Assembly: GCA_922989275.2 (NCBI GenBank)
Contig: OV277869.1
Span: forward strand, 682,001 to 746,000
Source of the DNA: Gari tellinella
Taxonomy: Eukaryota > Mollusca > Bivalvia > Cardiida > Psammobiidae
Direction of reading: 5' to 3'
Length of the DNA: 64,000 bases
How positions within the stretch are numbered: position 1 is the first letter of the stretch; each line of letters opens with the position of its first letter. The translations under genes were made by a program, and so were the position numbers. The notes under the pieces are model-generated. The model made no database searches. It was not told where the DNA came from and saw only the letters and a program-made list of their open reading frames with translations. This document shows positions 1-11,800 of the stretch, one piece after another.

Positions 1-1758
1 TTTTTTCTGACAGGACTTTTTGTCGTGAAAAGCTCCTTTTTTAATAAACAGGAATATTTTCTTTTTAAAATGATATAAACATTAACTCAATAATTTCTGT
101 ACATTCAAGTAAACTGTACATATACTATAAGATATTGGGCAAACAAAAGTATTTCATGACATTTTTTCTGGAAATATCAATATTTTAAAAAAGTCAAATT
201 CTGAAAAAGTCTCTTAATCTCAAATTACAAAAAAATCTAGCTGTTTAACATACACTAACAGAGTTCCCATTCACGTACAGATGTACGTGATTCACGTATA
301 ATTTCAAAAAATCACGCATAAAATCAACGCCCTGAACGTGCATGCACGTACAGATTTATGTTGCAGATAATGCCGAAATCGGATGTAAGAAGACCAGTTT
401 TATTAACAAACAGCAAAATACAAGTTAAACGTCAAAGTCTGGCGTGTCATTCATTTTCCTTATAGTGTCTGTCGGGCGCTTGACAATTCTTATCATTTCT
501 TATTACGTAAAGCGCCTGGTTCACCCGCATTGCGAATATGATGATTAAGGGGTTTAAAATAGATTGTGGGATTTCCCGTCTCTGTGCTTAATAAAGTTGC
601 TATTTTTTCTATCAATTTTTGTTTTTATAAGAGTTCAATACTTATTTAGAGGAATACGTGTTTGAAAAATGCTGACAAATTATTAAAACAAAAAGTCCGG
701 TCATGGGTCTAATTCTGGTCACTTTCGATTTCAAAACAGCGACGCCATTTTTTATGCGAAATCCAAACAACACAGTTGAAAACTGGACGGGTTATCAGAT
801 ATATTTTATCCCGTCTATTAACAATGTTGAGGAAAATGCCTGATTTAGTGAGACACAGTCTTAGCATAGGCCTACGCATTCGTGTAGTCTGCAAATATGT
901 CGGCTAAGTCCCAATTGACGGCCTGGTTAAGAAATAATGTGAGAGATACGAACAGTACACATCCAAACAAAATGATATAAAAATTTAGCGGTGGAACCAC
1001 AAATTTCCAAAGATCATCCCTGGTGCGTATCCATTGTTTGAATACAGATTGCTACTTTGTTATGGGACCACTCGTCGTAGATACCTCATAAGCCTTTCGG
1101 CCCCGGCCTCATCGTACTTTGTCCCTGGCGTCCTCGCATCAGAAGAAACAGAAACACGTTTCATATGCACCCTCTGAAATTTGTCTGCACCCCCAAAAAA
1201 TAGCCCTAGAGGGTGCATGCACCCTCAAAATTAAAAGCCTGTGGGAACCCTGCACTAATTTTACTCTTATAAGATAGATATAACTTAATTCTACTAGTCA
1301 CAAAAATTTAATGAAAATCTACAGTAGAATTTACATTTTATACATGATTTCCTGAAATTCTGACAAAATGTTAACACAAAACGAGTAACCTCCCTTGAGT
1401 TCAACTTTAAAATGCCATCAGCTCTAAATAATACCACAAGTCAAACCTGTAATAAGGGACCATTGAATACGGTAGCCTGTAGATCTTTAAAGGCATGTGA
1501 CTGATTAATGCATAACAAAAGTAATGCATAAAGCTCCTTTAGGATCTATCTTTTAGCATTACTTTTGTCCTGTGTTAAGCTGCCATCTGTCATATAGGCT
1601 ATTAATCCTCACAAAATTTAGCTGTCACTTGACTATACTTGCATCTGATATTATTCATTAGTACACTACGTGACTAAACATAGCCTGTCCTTTGATCACT
1701 GCGTTATGAAATGACTAGTCACTAAAATCGGACAATTTATTTAAAAAAAAAGTTTTGA
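1..1758. other. Upstream AT-rich sequence, no gene recognised
   Basis: No exon with coding character or similarity to the 57395 exon was found on either strand. A short block near 255-355 repeats ACGTAC/CACGTA palindromic words, and 1165-1250 repeats the word TGCACCCTC. Otherwise featureless. Confidence 0.5.
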
Positions 1759-1830
1759 AGCGAGTGGGAATCGAACCTAGAAGTTTTGGATTGCAAGTCA
1801 ATCACCATACCAACTGCGCTAACAGAGAAG
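1759..1830 (-). other. Decayed tRNA-like sequence (tRNA pseudogene or SINE head)
   Basis: On the minus strand TAGCGCAGTTGG (A box) and GGTTCGATTCC (B box) are spaced as in a tRNA. The T stem and anticodon stem pair poorly, so a functional tRNA is unlikely. Confidence 0.5.
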
Positions 1831-2066
1831 ACACTGAAGCAGATCAAACTTTTCTTTATCTAAATGTTCTCCTATAATCACGTGCCGCAAAGATCAGGTG
1901 AAAGTCATCAGCATTTCCGGAACTCGAGTTGCGGGTCGCCCACTGTCGAACCACCTTAAAAAGGAGGAAGAAAGAGAGTTGACCAACTACTACAAAGTAC
2001 ACCTCACAAGAGAGACCACTCTGACTGACTCCTGTTTGCGTGGCGCTACCAGGACACAGTCCCACC

Positions 2067-2412
2067 CAACAACAACTCCCTCCTTACAACAACGCTTGCT
2101 GCTGTTTCCAAAACAAGACAATCTTGTCAAACCATTTCACTACTGCAATATCATCTGCTTAAAATGGCCATCCGCTGTTTAAAAGCCTGTTTTTCTCAAA
2201 CTTACATGTAACCAATAATGTTTGACAAAAAAACTTGACGAGTGACAAACAGCTTGAATCCAGATCAGACGCCGTGTTACGCGGCGTCTGATCTGGATTC
2301 AAGCAGTTTGCAAATGTAAGCCAATTTCCCTTCCTATAACAACTCCCTCCGAACAACGCTCACAATTTTTGTCTTCCAATGGGTGTCGTTGTAGAGAGGG
2401 AGCGCTGTAACT
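2067..2412. mobile_element. Palindromic MITE, family G (ACTCCCTCC / GGGAGCGCTGTA ends)
   Basis: Outer arms read ACAACTCCCTCCTTACAAC and GTTGTAGAGAGGGAGCGC. The core is a hairpin of AGCTTGAATCCAGATCAGACG type at about 2247-2315. Related copies lie at 22932-23160, 30950-31289, about 32066-32220 and 45872-46212. Confidence 0.6.
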
Positions 2413-2752
2413 TTTCCACCATTAGCAAGAGAGATACATGTGATAGGAAGTCCGTGTATCAAGGTGTTCATCTGATCTTCAAAACATTTTCAGAAAACAT
2501 TTGTAAGTGATGATAATCCTACACAAGTTACACAATCAGCTCAATGGCATAGGGCAGACTGCCCATGACATGCCAGGATTATGGCCCATCAGGCTTGGAA
2601 TTACTCAAAGTTGGCTGTTTTAGCCTTGTTCACTCCCTACCTCAAGCAGTTTTCATCAGACCTTTACACACTTCCTTTAAATAAATAAATTGTTCTGTTT
2701 GTATTTAAATAAATGGTTCTATTTGTATTTAACTATCTTGTTTCTTTTTCAG

Positions 2753-2848
2753 GTGTTTCGTCATGGCGACAGAAGCCCAATTGGCATTTTCCCCACGGAT
2801 GAAAACAAGATAGACAAATGGCCCCAGGGCTTGGGATGGCTATCAACA
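2753..2848 (+). CDS. Acid phosphatase copy 1, exon 1 in window (RHGDR active-site exon)
   Basis: The sequence reads VFRHGDRSPIG, continues through IFPTDEN and WPQG, and ends LST. The nucleophilic His and the phosphate-binding Arg residues lie in RHGDR. The acceptor is TTTCTTTTTCAG and the donor GTAAGT. It holds 32 whole codons (phase 0/0). No upstream partner exon was found in this window. Confidence 0.95.
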
Positions 2849-5800
2849 GTAAGTCGCCCAGTAGAACAGTGTTGACATCACAAACAATATCTGGCTGCTA
2901 CTCTTTCAACACCATGGCCCTGTTTAAAATATTCTCGTTACATTTGCAAACAGTGTAGTCCCAGACCAGATTAAAACCAGCTAAATGGGTATGGATTAAC
3001 TCTTTCAACTTTAAGTTTACTCCTGTGGGTTATTAGATTCCCTTGTGGATCATTTTAATTACCAAAACATAAAGCAGTCTGCTTGGAATTCTGAGGAGTT
3101 TAATAAATACTAGTCAACTTAGCAAACAGTGTAGTCCCAGATCAAAGGGCTCCTATAGGAGCCCTTTGATCAGGGTCTACATTGTTTGCAAATGTTATGG
3201 ATATTATTAAACAGGTCTATGGCGTTGAAAGAGTTTGAATATTTTTGTCACTAGGTACGTCAAACTTATCACCCCTTGTTATACTTACATACCTGATGTA
3301 CTACGAACAGTATCCTAGTAAAGAGTACAGAAAAAGTCTGTTGTGACAGGTAACACAGTTGATTATTGGCTGCATAAGACAGGTGACTGCTTAAAGCAAG
3401 GTGAAAGTAAAACAGAAAGCTTTTAAGAAGCTTTTTGTTTTTCGTTCACCTTGCTTCAAGCTTTTATCTTTATTTTATACAATCAATTAGCCTTATATTT
3501 AGCAGTCATAATACAGAGGTTTTACTGTATACTTCAGCTGCAGGGCTCCAGATAAGAGGGAGTAGTATTATTATTATACCAGATGTATATACAGGGCTGC
3601 CATTTCTCCGTTTTTTTCCTAAATTTTCGGATATTTGTCTAGTACATGGTAGCTTAAAGCAGGCTGAAAGTAAAGCAGAATGCGTCGTAAGGCGCATTCT
3701 GCTTTACTTCAAGTCTGCTTTAAGTAGTCATGTGTCAGCAAAACTAGAAACAGGCTATGGGGTAAATGTACAATTCCTAAATTCGCACTTGAAAAATTCA
3801 AATTTGGAAATCTTAGGATTTTTCACATCAACTTATGGTAGCCCTGTATATAGCACTCTTTTCACACAGGTGTTGTGCTTTCAAAAGCACTTCACATGAA
3901 ATCATATACACAAGTAAATGTAAAAGTTTACAAAGTGAGAAAAGACAAATAACTACATTTACAATAAAGTAAAGAGGTCCTACTTGTAATTCTTTCAATA
4001 TAATTACTAAGATTATAAGATTTATTAATATTATCAATTTTAAAATAAGTTAAATCAAGACTTCAAACAAATCCAACGTTTTCACCTTCACGTCAGTACC
4101 AAATCCTAGGGTGTAACTAACTACTCATTAGAATCGTCTTTGACATGATTCTAATGAGTAGTAACACCAACGTGTTTTAATGTAGACATACAGATTTAGG
4201 TTTTAAAACACTCGCCCTATCTTGAGTCCTGTTTAAAAGCCTGATCCTATGCATATAGTGTAAACCTGCAGAAGCCTAGAGTCTGATCAGGACCTCTCTT
4301 GATTGATTGTCATTTAGCAATTTACAGTAGAAACTTGATACTCTGAACTCACTTAACCCATTACCCCTTAAAAACGCCTTTTTACGCCTCTTACTTATTC
4401 CTCCACTGAAGAAAAAAGTTCCAGTTTATACAGCAAAGAATATGTACCAAAAGAAATATTTTCCATATCCTAGAAGATGGTAGCTTAAAGCAGGCTGAAA
4501 GTAAAGCAGAATGTGCCTTAAGGCACATTCTGCTTTACTTTCAACCTGCTTTAAGTGGTCACCTGTTTTCGAAGCAAGAAATAGGCTAAGAGGTAATGGG
4601 TTAAATTGACCGTACTGGTATTTCATTGGTATAATTTTGATAAATCCATCTTGCTTAAGTCGAACATACCGGTATTTTAACTTTGAAATATATGGGTATG
4701 TTCGAATTAAAGCGAGTTTGAATTATTAATTTTCGACTACAAGTACTGTACGGTGTATATTATTAAAATCACCTCTAAATTGAAAAATAGACGAGACATA
4801 ATTGGGAATGTCAATTTGGTGTTTCAGGGATGAAGGCGTTTAAAGAAATGTACATGTACATAATTATAGTACATTTGTATTAATCTCTTCCTCTACAGAT
4901 CGGAATGAACCAGCACTACGCACTGGGGAAATATCTGCGAGAGAGGTACATCACATCGGGTTTCCTGAACTCCTCGTACAAGCATGCAGAGGTAAAGAAC
5001 AGTCAATTGTACAGTCAAAACTATGTGAAGTCATTTATTGGCAGTTAGTCAACCATTACATCATAGATAGGCATTTTAATGACTTTCATTTATTCCTGCA
5101 CTTAAGAAATCAGTTCCATTTTTAGCTCACCTGAGCCAAAGGCTCAAGGTGAGCTAGTGGGATGGCCCTGTGTGCGTTGTCCGTCGTCCTATACCGCTTG
5201 ACAGATTTCAACCAAACTTTATAAATGAATGAATATTTATTGTAAGAAATAAGCTCAAAATCCTAGCTGATGTTAGCTTAACCCATTACCCCATAAATGC
5301 ACCTTTTTACCCCTCTAATTTATTCCTCCATTCATGTAAATAGCTCCAATTTAGACAGTCATGAAAGCAGGCTGAAAGTATGGCTTAACCCTTTACCCTA
5401 TAAATACGCCTTTTACTTATTCTTCCACTGAGGAAAATAGTTCCAATTTAAACAGTTGTGAATTTTTAAAATCAGAAATAATTTCTATATTCTAGCAGCT
5501 AGTAGTTTAAAGCAGGATGAAAGTAAAGCAGAATGCGCCCTAGGTGAATTTTTAAAATCAGAAATAATTTCTATATTCTAGCAGCTAGTAGTTTAAAGCA
5601 GGATGAAAGTAAAGCAGAATGCGCCCTAGGGCGCATTCTGCTTTACTTTCAACCTGCTTTAAGTGGTCACCTATCTTGAATAATAGAAACAGGCTATGGG
5701 GTAATAGGTTAAGGAGCATTCTGCTTTACTTTCAACCTGCTTTAAGTGGTCACCTATCTTGAATAATAGAAACAGGCTATGGGGTAATAGGTTAAGGAGC

Positions 5801-8800
5801 ATTCTGCTTTACTTTCAACCTGCTTTAAGTGGTCACCTATCTTGAATAATAGAAACAGGCTATGGGGTAATAGGTTAAGGAGCATTCTGCTTTACTTTCA
5901 ACCTGCTTTAAGTGGTCTTCAAAAATTGAAACAGGCTATAATAGGAATGGGTTAAAACAGACTGATATTATAGCAGAATGTGCCTGAAGGTGAGTGATTC
6001 AGTGCCATCATGGTCTTCATTTTATTTCAGATTAGAGTCGAGAGCTCTGATGAGATGAGATGCTTGATGAGTGCCTACTGTAACCTGGCCGGGCTTTACC
6101 CGCCCAGCAAGGGCGTCGGTCAGATGTGGAACCCAGACTTGGATTGGCAGCCCGTCCCAGTCCACACCCGACCCAGGGTGGAAGATAATGTAAGTCAAAT
6201 CTTGTCTTAACCTGGGGCCCATTTCATAAGTCAGATTATTTTCTATATCCTAGCAACATGAAGCTTAAAGCAGACTGAAAGTAAAGCAGAAGGCACATTT
6301 GAACACATTCTGCTCTACTTTCAACCTGTGCTAAGTGGTCCATGTCTTGAAAGCTAGAAACAGGCTATTTGGTTAACTCTTTGAACCCTAGTCACGTATA
6401 TATGCGTCATTTGCAAACAGCCTACCTGTGACAGAGGAGCACACAAAGTCTTGTTCTATGCAAACAGTGTAGACCCTGATCAGAGGGCTCCTTAAGGAGT
6501 ACTCTTATCAGGGTCTACACTGTTTGTCATTTTGACATATGTTGTAAAAGTCAACCCTAAAAAGACAAAAATGGACTAGACTAAATTGTAAACAAGAATT
6601 GTCCATTTGAGGTTTCAGGGAGGAAAGGGTTAAGGTGCCATTCTTTGAAAGAGCCATGAAAATGGGGTCCGTCTAAAGACCCCAAACTTCCCCAAACCAC
6701 TCCAAACCTGCCTAAAGCACTTGAAAACAATCCAAACCACTTAAATTCCTTAATATCTAATAAAAAAAAGAGCTTATAAATGGCAAATTTAAGCTAAAAC
6801 AATGAAAAAATGTTAATTTAAAAGTAAATATTCGATGTTTTTCTTTTCAAGGGGAACAAATCGAACAAAACTTAAGATCACTTTACACAGTTACCTCTAA
6901 ATATTAACTCACTGTCTTAATTAAGCCTGTTCCTGGTTTTGAAGACAAGTATTCTCTTAAAGCAGGTTGAAAGTAAAGCAGAATGCGCCTTAAGGCGCAT
7001 TCTGCTTTACTTTCAGCCTGCTTTAAGCTACAATCTGCGAGAATTATAAAAACTTGCTTTTAAAAGTGGTTTTGGGAGGTTTGGATAAGTTTGGGGAGGT
7101 TTGGGGTCTTTAGACGGACCGATGAAAATGTGAAGTCTCTAAAGAGAGAGACCAGACTGGTTTACTCAGTGGGTAAAGGAGCTTTCGGTTTCACTCTCAC
7201 CTTGCTTTAAGCAGTCACCTATCCCTAATAATTAACACAATTTAGTAGGTGTAATAGATAGGTTTTAGTGTATCATTATTTGTTTCTAGTACCTGAATAT
7301 GGGAGAAAACTGTCCACGGTACCAACAGCTGATGGCGGAGACGATGCGCTCTAAAAGTATTGCAGAGGAAGAGAAACAGAACAAGGTAAGATAGACACAG
7401 CATAAAATAATTGAACAGAACAAAAAATAAAACTTTTATTATTTCACCGGTTTACACCTTGTAACAACAGGACTCTATATAGCTCAGTATTAAACAACAT
7501 TATTTTGGTATTAACAGTATGCAGTGTTTTTAGGTAATCGATACTTGATATTATGTACTTGCTTAAGTGTTAAGTGGAACTTATTTGTTTTTAGCTCGCC
7601 TGTACGAAGTACATGACGAGCTATTGCAATACCCCCGGTGTAGTCGTCGTGAACGGCGTAAACAATTTTAAAAAATGTCTATAACTTCTATGTCCCTTGA
7701 GGTATTGCTTTCATACTTGGTATGTGTGTGTATATGGACAAGACCTTTCCATGCACAGAAAAATTTTGACCCCTGTGACCTTGACCTTACTTAGGGCCCG
7801 CGTTTAGGTTTCGAAATCTGTGTTTAGGTTTCGAAAAATGTCTTTAACTTCTATGTCCCTTCAGGTATTGCTTTCATAGTTGGTATGTGTGTGTATATAG
7901 ACAAGACCTTTCCATGCACAGAAAAATTTGGACCCCTGTGACCTTGACCTTGACGTCAGGGCCCACGTTTAGGTTTCGAAATCTGTGTTTAGGTTTCGAA
8001 AAATGCCTTTAACTTCTATGTCCCTTCAGGTATTGCTTTCATAGTTGGTATGTGTGTGTATATAGACAAGATCTTTCCATGCACAGAAAAATTTGGACCC
8101 CTGTGACCTTGACCTTGAACTTAAGGCCCGCGTTTAGGTTTCGAAATCTGTGTTTAGGTTTCGAAAACTGCCTATAACTTCTATGTCTCTTGTGGTATTG
8201 CTTTCATAATTGATATGTGTGTGTATATGGACAAGACCTTTCAATGCACAGAAAAATTTGGACCCTTTTGACCTTGACCTTGAACTTAGGGCTCATGTTT
8301 AGGTTTCAAAATCTGTGTTTAGGTTTCGAAAAATGCCTATAACTTCTATGTCCCTTCAGGTATTGCTTTCATACTTGGTATGTGTGTGTATATGGACAAG
8401 ACCTTTCCATGCACAGAAAAATTTGGACCCCTATGACCTTGACCTTGAACTTAGGGCCCACGTTTAGGTTTCGAAATCTGTGTTTAGGTTTCGAAAAATG
8501 CCTTTAACTTCTATGTCCCTTCAGGTATTGCTTTCATAAGAAGTATGTGTGTGTATATGGACAAGACCTTTCCATGCACAGAAAAATTTGGACCCCTATG
8601 ACCTTGACCTTGAACTTAGGGCCCTCGTTTAAGTTTCGAAATCTGTGTTTAGGTTTCGAAAAATGCCTTTAACTTCTATGTCCCTTCAGGTATTGCTTTC
8701 ATAAGAAGTATGTGTGTGTATATAGACAAGACCTTTCCATGCACAGAAAAATTTGGACCCCTGTGACCATGACCTTGAACTTAGGGCTCGCGTTTAGGTT

Positions 8801-11800
8801 TCGAAATCTGTGTTTAGGTTTCGAAAACTGCCTATAACTTCTATGTCTCTTGAGGTATTGCTTTCATAGTTGGTATATGTGTGTATATGGACAACACCTT
8901 TCCATGCACAGAAAAATTTGAACCCTTTTGACCTTGAACTTAGGGCTCACGTTTAGGTTTCGAAATCTGTGTTTAGGTTTCGAAAAATGCCTACATGGGT
9001 GAAAGTTTTCCGTATTGTGACGGAATTCCGTATTTTCGAAATTGACGGGGGTCATTTTCCCAGAACGTGTGTGGGGGGTAGAGGTCGTCGTTGTCAATTA
9101 TGATTCTAAAATCAAACTCGAAGGTTGTTTCGAGAGCTGTCAAATTGATCACGGTGCCAGTTTTATCGTTCGTCGTACATAACGGTGTCGACAAAATCCG
9201 AGTGATCCAAATCAATTGTACTGGTTTCCGAATTTTGTCGCTACACGCACGCGTACAGCGTTGGAAACACGGAAACCAGTCTCTCCTTTTTACGACAATT
9301 TTTCCGGACACAAATATTTCCTTGTATTTTGTGTTTGAAGGATTTCAATAAAATGACAAGCTTCCTAAAATTACAAGGTTAGCAGATTTAACGGGGTTAT
9401 TTGTGATTTTGATATTGTTGCCGATAATTTTCCGTAACGGTACGAAAGACTTCATTTATCTCCGCGACATTCGATGGTTGTTTTCGTCGGAGTCTTACTG
9501 GGCGCTCATTGTTTTATGAATCATGCCGATAACCAGCAGCTAAATATATCACGCGGAACGCATCGTGTTTTATCGTTGGTGCACCAAACTGCAATTAGTT
9601 CATTTTGTCACTAGTTTTCGCGAATTTTATATACCGGCGTATCTGTCAAATGCAGCTTACAAGTTAACTTTTATTTAACGCAAACTAAATAAAATGAAAA
9701 GATTGAACAGGAAATTCGGTTTAAATCCGATTTAATGATAAAACAAGTAGCTTACTGAAGTATTTATGTCACCTTTTTACACACAGCATCATGGAGAAAT
9801 CACATTCTCCATGACAGCATACTGTATTGGGCTATAGAAGTTTGTCTCCATGGCTATAAAGTATGGAAAATATATTTTAATAGCATTCTTTCCTTTAAAA
9901 TAATTCATAGAAGTCATTAAATTCATTAAAAAGAAATATTTATCTTATTTGGATAAACTAATAAATTTTAGTCTAGCATCACAGCTTTCGAAACAGCTTA
10001 GAAATACATCAAAATGCATGAAATTGAATCATTAAAATCTTTTTTTTTCTTCAGGGAGGCCTCCTGTACCACCAGCTATGGGAGGGCTTCCTTCTCCCAT
10101 CCATCCCAATCATAGTCTACTGCTTTGAATTAATAAATTTTGTACATTTAAATCTCTGAAAGCAAGTTGAACATGAAACCCACACATGTACATGTATCAT
10201 GTTTAGAAATTGTTTTTCAATCAAATAGAATAGACATGGCACAGAGGTAAGTTCTTTACTTTATGAGTAAATCTATCGAGCAGAGAGGGGGAGGTATTTT
10301 CATTAGGATAAGTGAAATGCCTATCCCCACCCCTCTCAAACTTCATGCCTTTAAATTTTATGTACAACATTTTAGAATGGCCTGTACACATAATAATAAA
10401 AAGATATTTCCTAAATATATGTATAGGGTAAACCATGCCTTTTTGTGAAGCTGGAGTATGGGGTCAGCCTCTTTCTCTTCACATATATAATCCTGCACCT
10501 AGGCTATGCACTGGTCTTTATATGTGAAATATTCAGGATCGGACAGGACATGGTGTTTGCTGTGAAAATGGCTTTTAGTATATGTACCATTGTTCAATTA
10601 CAGTGATAATTGTTAAAGCAGAGGGCTTATCATTTACTAAAAAAGTAAAAAAAAAAAAGTTTGCTGAATGCCTACTCCAACTTTTGTTTAAAAAAAAAAT
10701 CAAAATTCAGATCTTGGCTCTGATTTTTGTTAATCCTTGGAAAACATTAATGATTATGACCAAGAAAATTATTTTTATATTTTTCCATTGCTTGTCAATT
10801 TCAAACAATTTTCCAACAGTTTCAGACCTTCAAAATGCTTAAAACCCAGGAGCTTTCGGGGGCCTCAGGCCCCCTGATCCCCCCGCCAGGGCCTTGCCCT
10901 GGACCCACTGGGGGCCCTTGCGGCCCCCTAGCCCCCAGCATAGTTTTCAGTATTTTCAGTTTTGCCAACTTTCACCCATGTGCCTATAACTTATATGTCC
11001 CTTGAGGTATTGCTTTCATACTTGGTATGTGTGTGTATATGGACAAGACCTTTCCATGCACAGAAAATTTGGGACCCCTGTGACCTTGACCTTGAACTTA
11101 GGGCCAGCGTTTAGGTTTCGAAAAATGCCTTTAACTTCTATGTCCCTTCAGTTATTGCTTTCATAGTTGGTATATGTGTGTATATAGACAAGACCTTTCC
11201 ATGCACAGAAAATTTGGACCCCCTTGACCTTGAACTTAGGGCCCGCGTTTAGGTTTCGAAATCTGTGTTTAGGTTTTGAAAACTGCCTTTAACTTCTATG
11301 TCTCTTGGGGTATTGCTTTTATAGTTGGTATGTGTGTGTATATGGACAAGACCTTTCCATGCACAGAAAAATTTGGACCCCTGTGACCTTGACCTTGAAC
11401 TTAGGGCCCACGTTTAGGTTTCTAAATCTGTGTTTAGGTTTCGAAAAATGCCTATAACTTCTATGTCCCTTGAGGTATTGCTTTCATAGTTGGTATGTGT
11501 GTGTATATGGACAAGACCTTTCCATGCATAGAAAAATTTGGACCACTGTGACCTTGACCTTGAACTTAGGGTTCACGTTTAGGTTTCGAAATTTGTGTTT
11601 AGGTTTCGAAAACTGCCTATAACTTCTATGCCTCTTGAGGTATTGCTTTCATAATTTGTATGTGTGTGTATATGGACAAGACCTCCCCATGCACAGAAAA
11701 ATTTGGACCCCTGTGACCTTGACCTTGAACTAAGGGCCCGCGTTTAGGTTTCGAAATCTGTGTTTAGGTTTTGAAAAATGCCTTTTACTTCTATGTCCCT

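Noticed and set aside
1759..1830. Functional minus-strand tRNA gene
   Set aside because: A and B boxes are good but the T and anticodon stems do not pair.
6031..6189. Apparent loss of a catalytic Arg (Glu in VESSD)
   Set aside because: Counting from RHGDR, the catalytic Arg79 aligns with the Arg of DEMRCL, which is present; the Glu replaces a non-catalytic Arg six residues earlier.
8991..9311. 106-codon minus-strand frame as a host gene
   Set aside because: It lies at the end of the 1,989-bp insertion and runs into its terminal repeat; it may be a transposase relic but no motif is recognisable.
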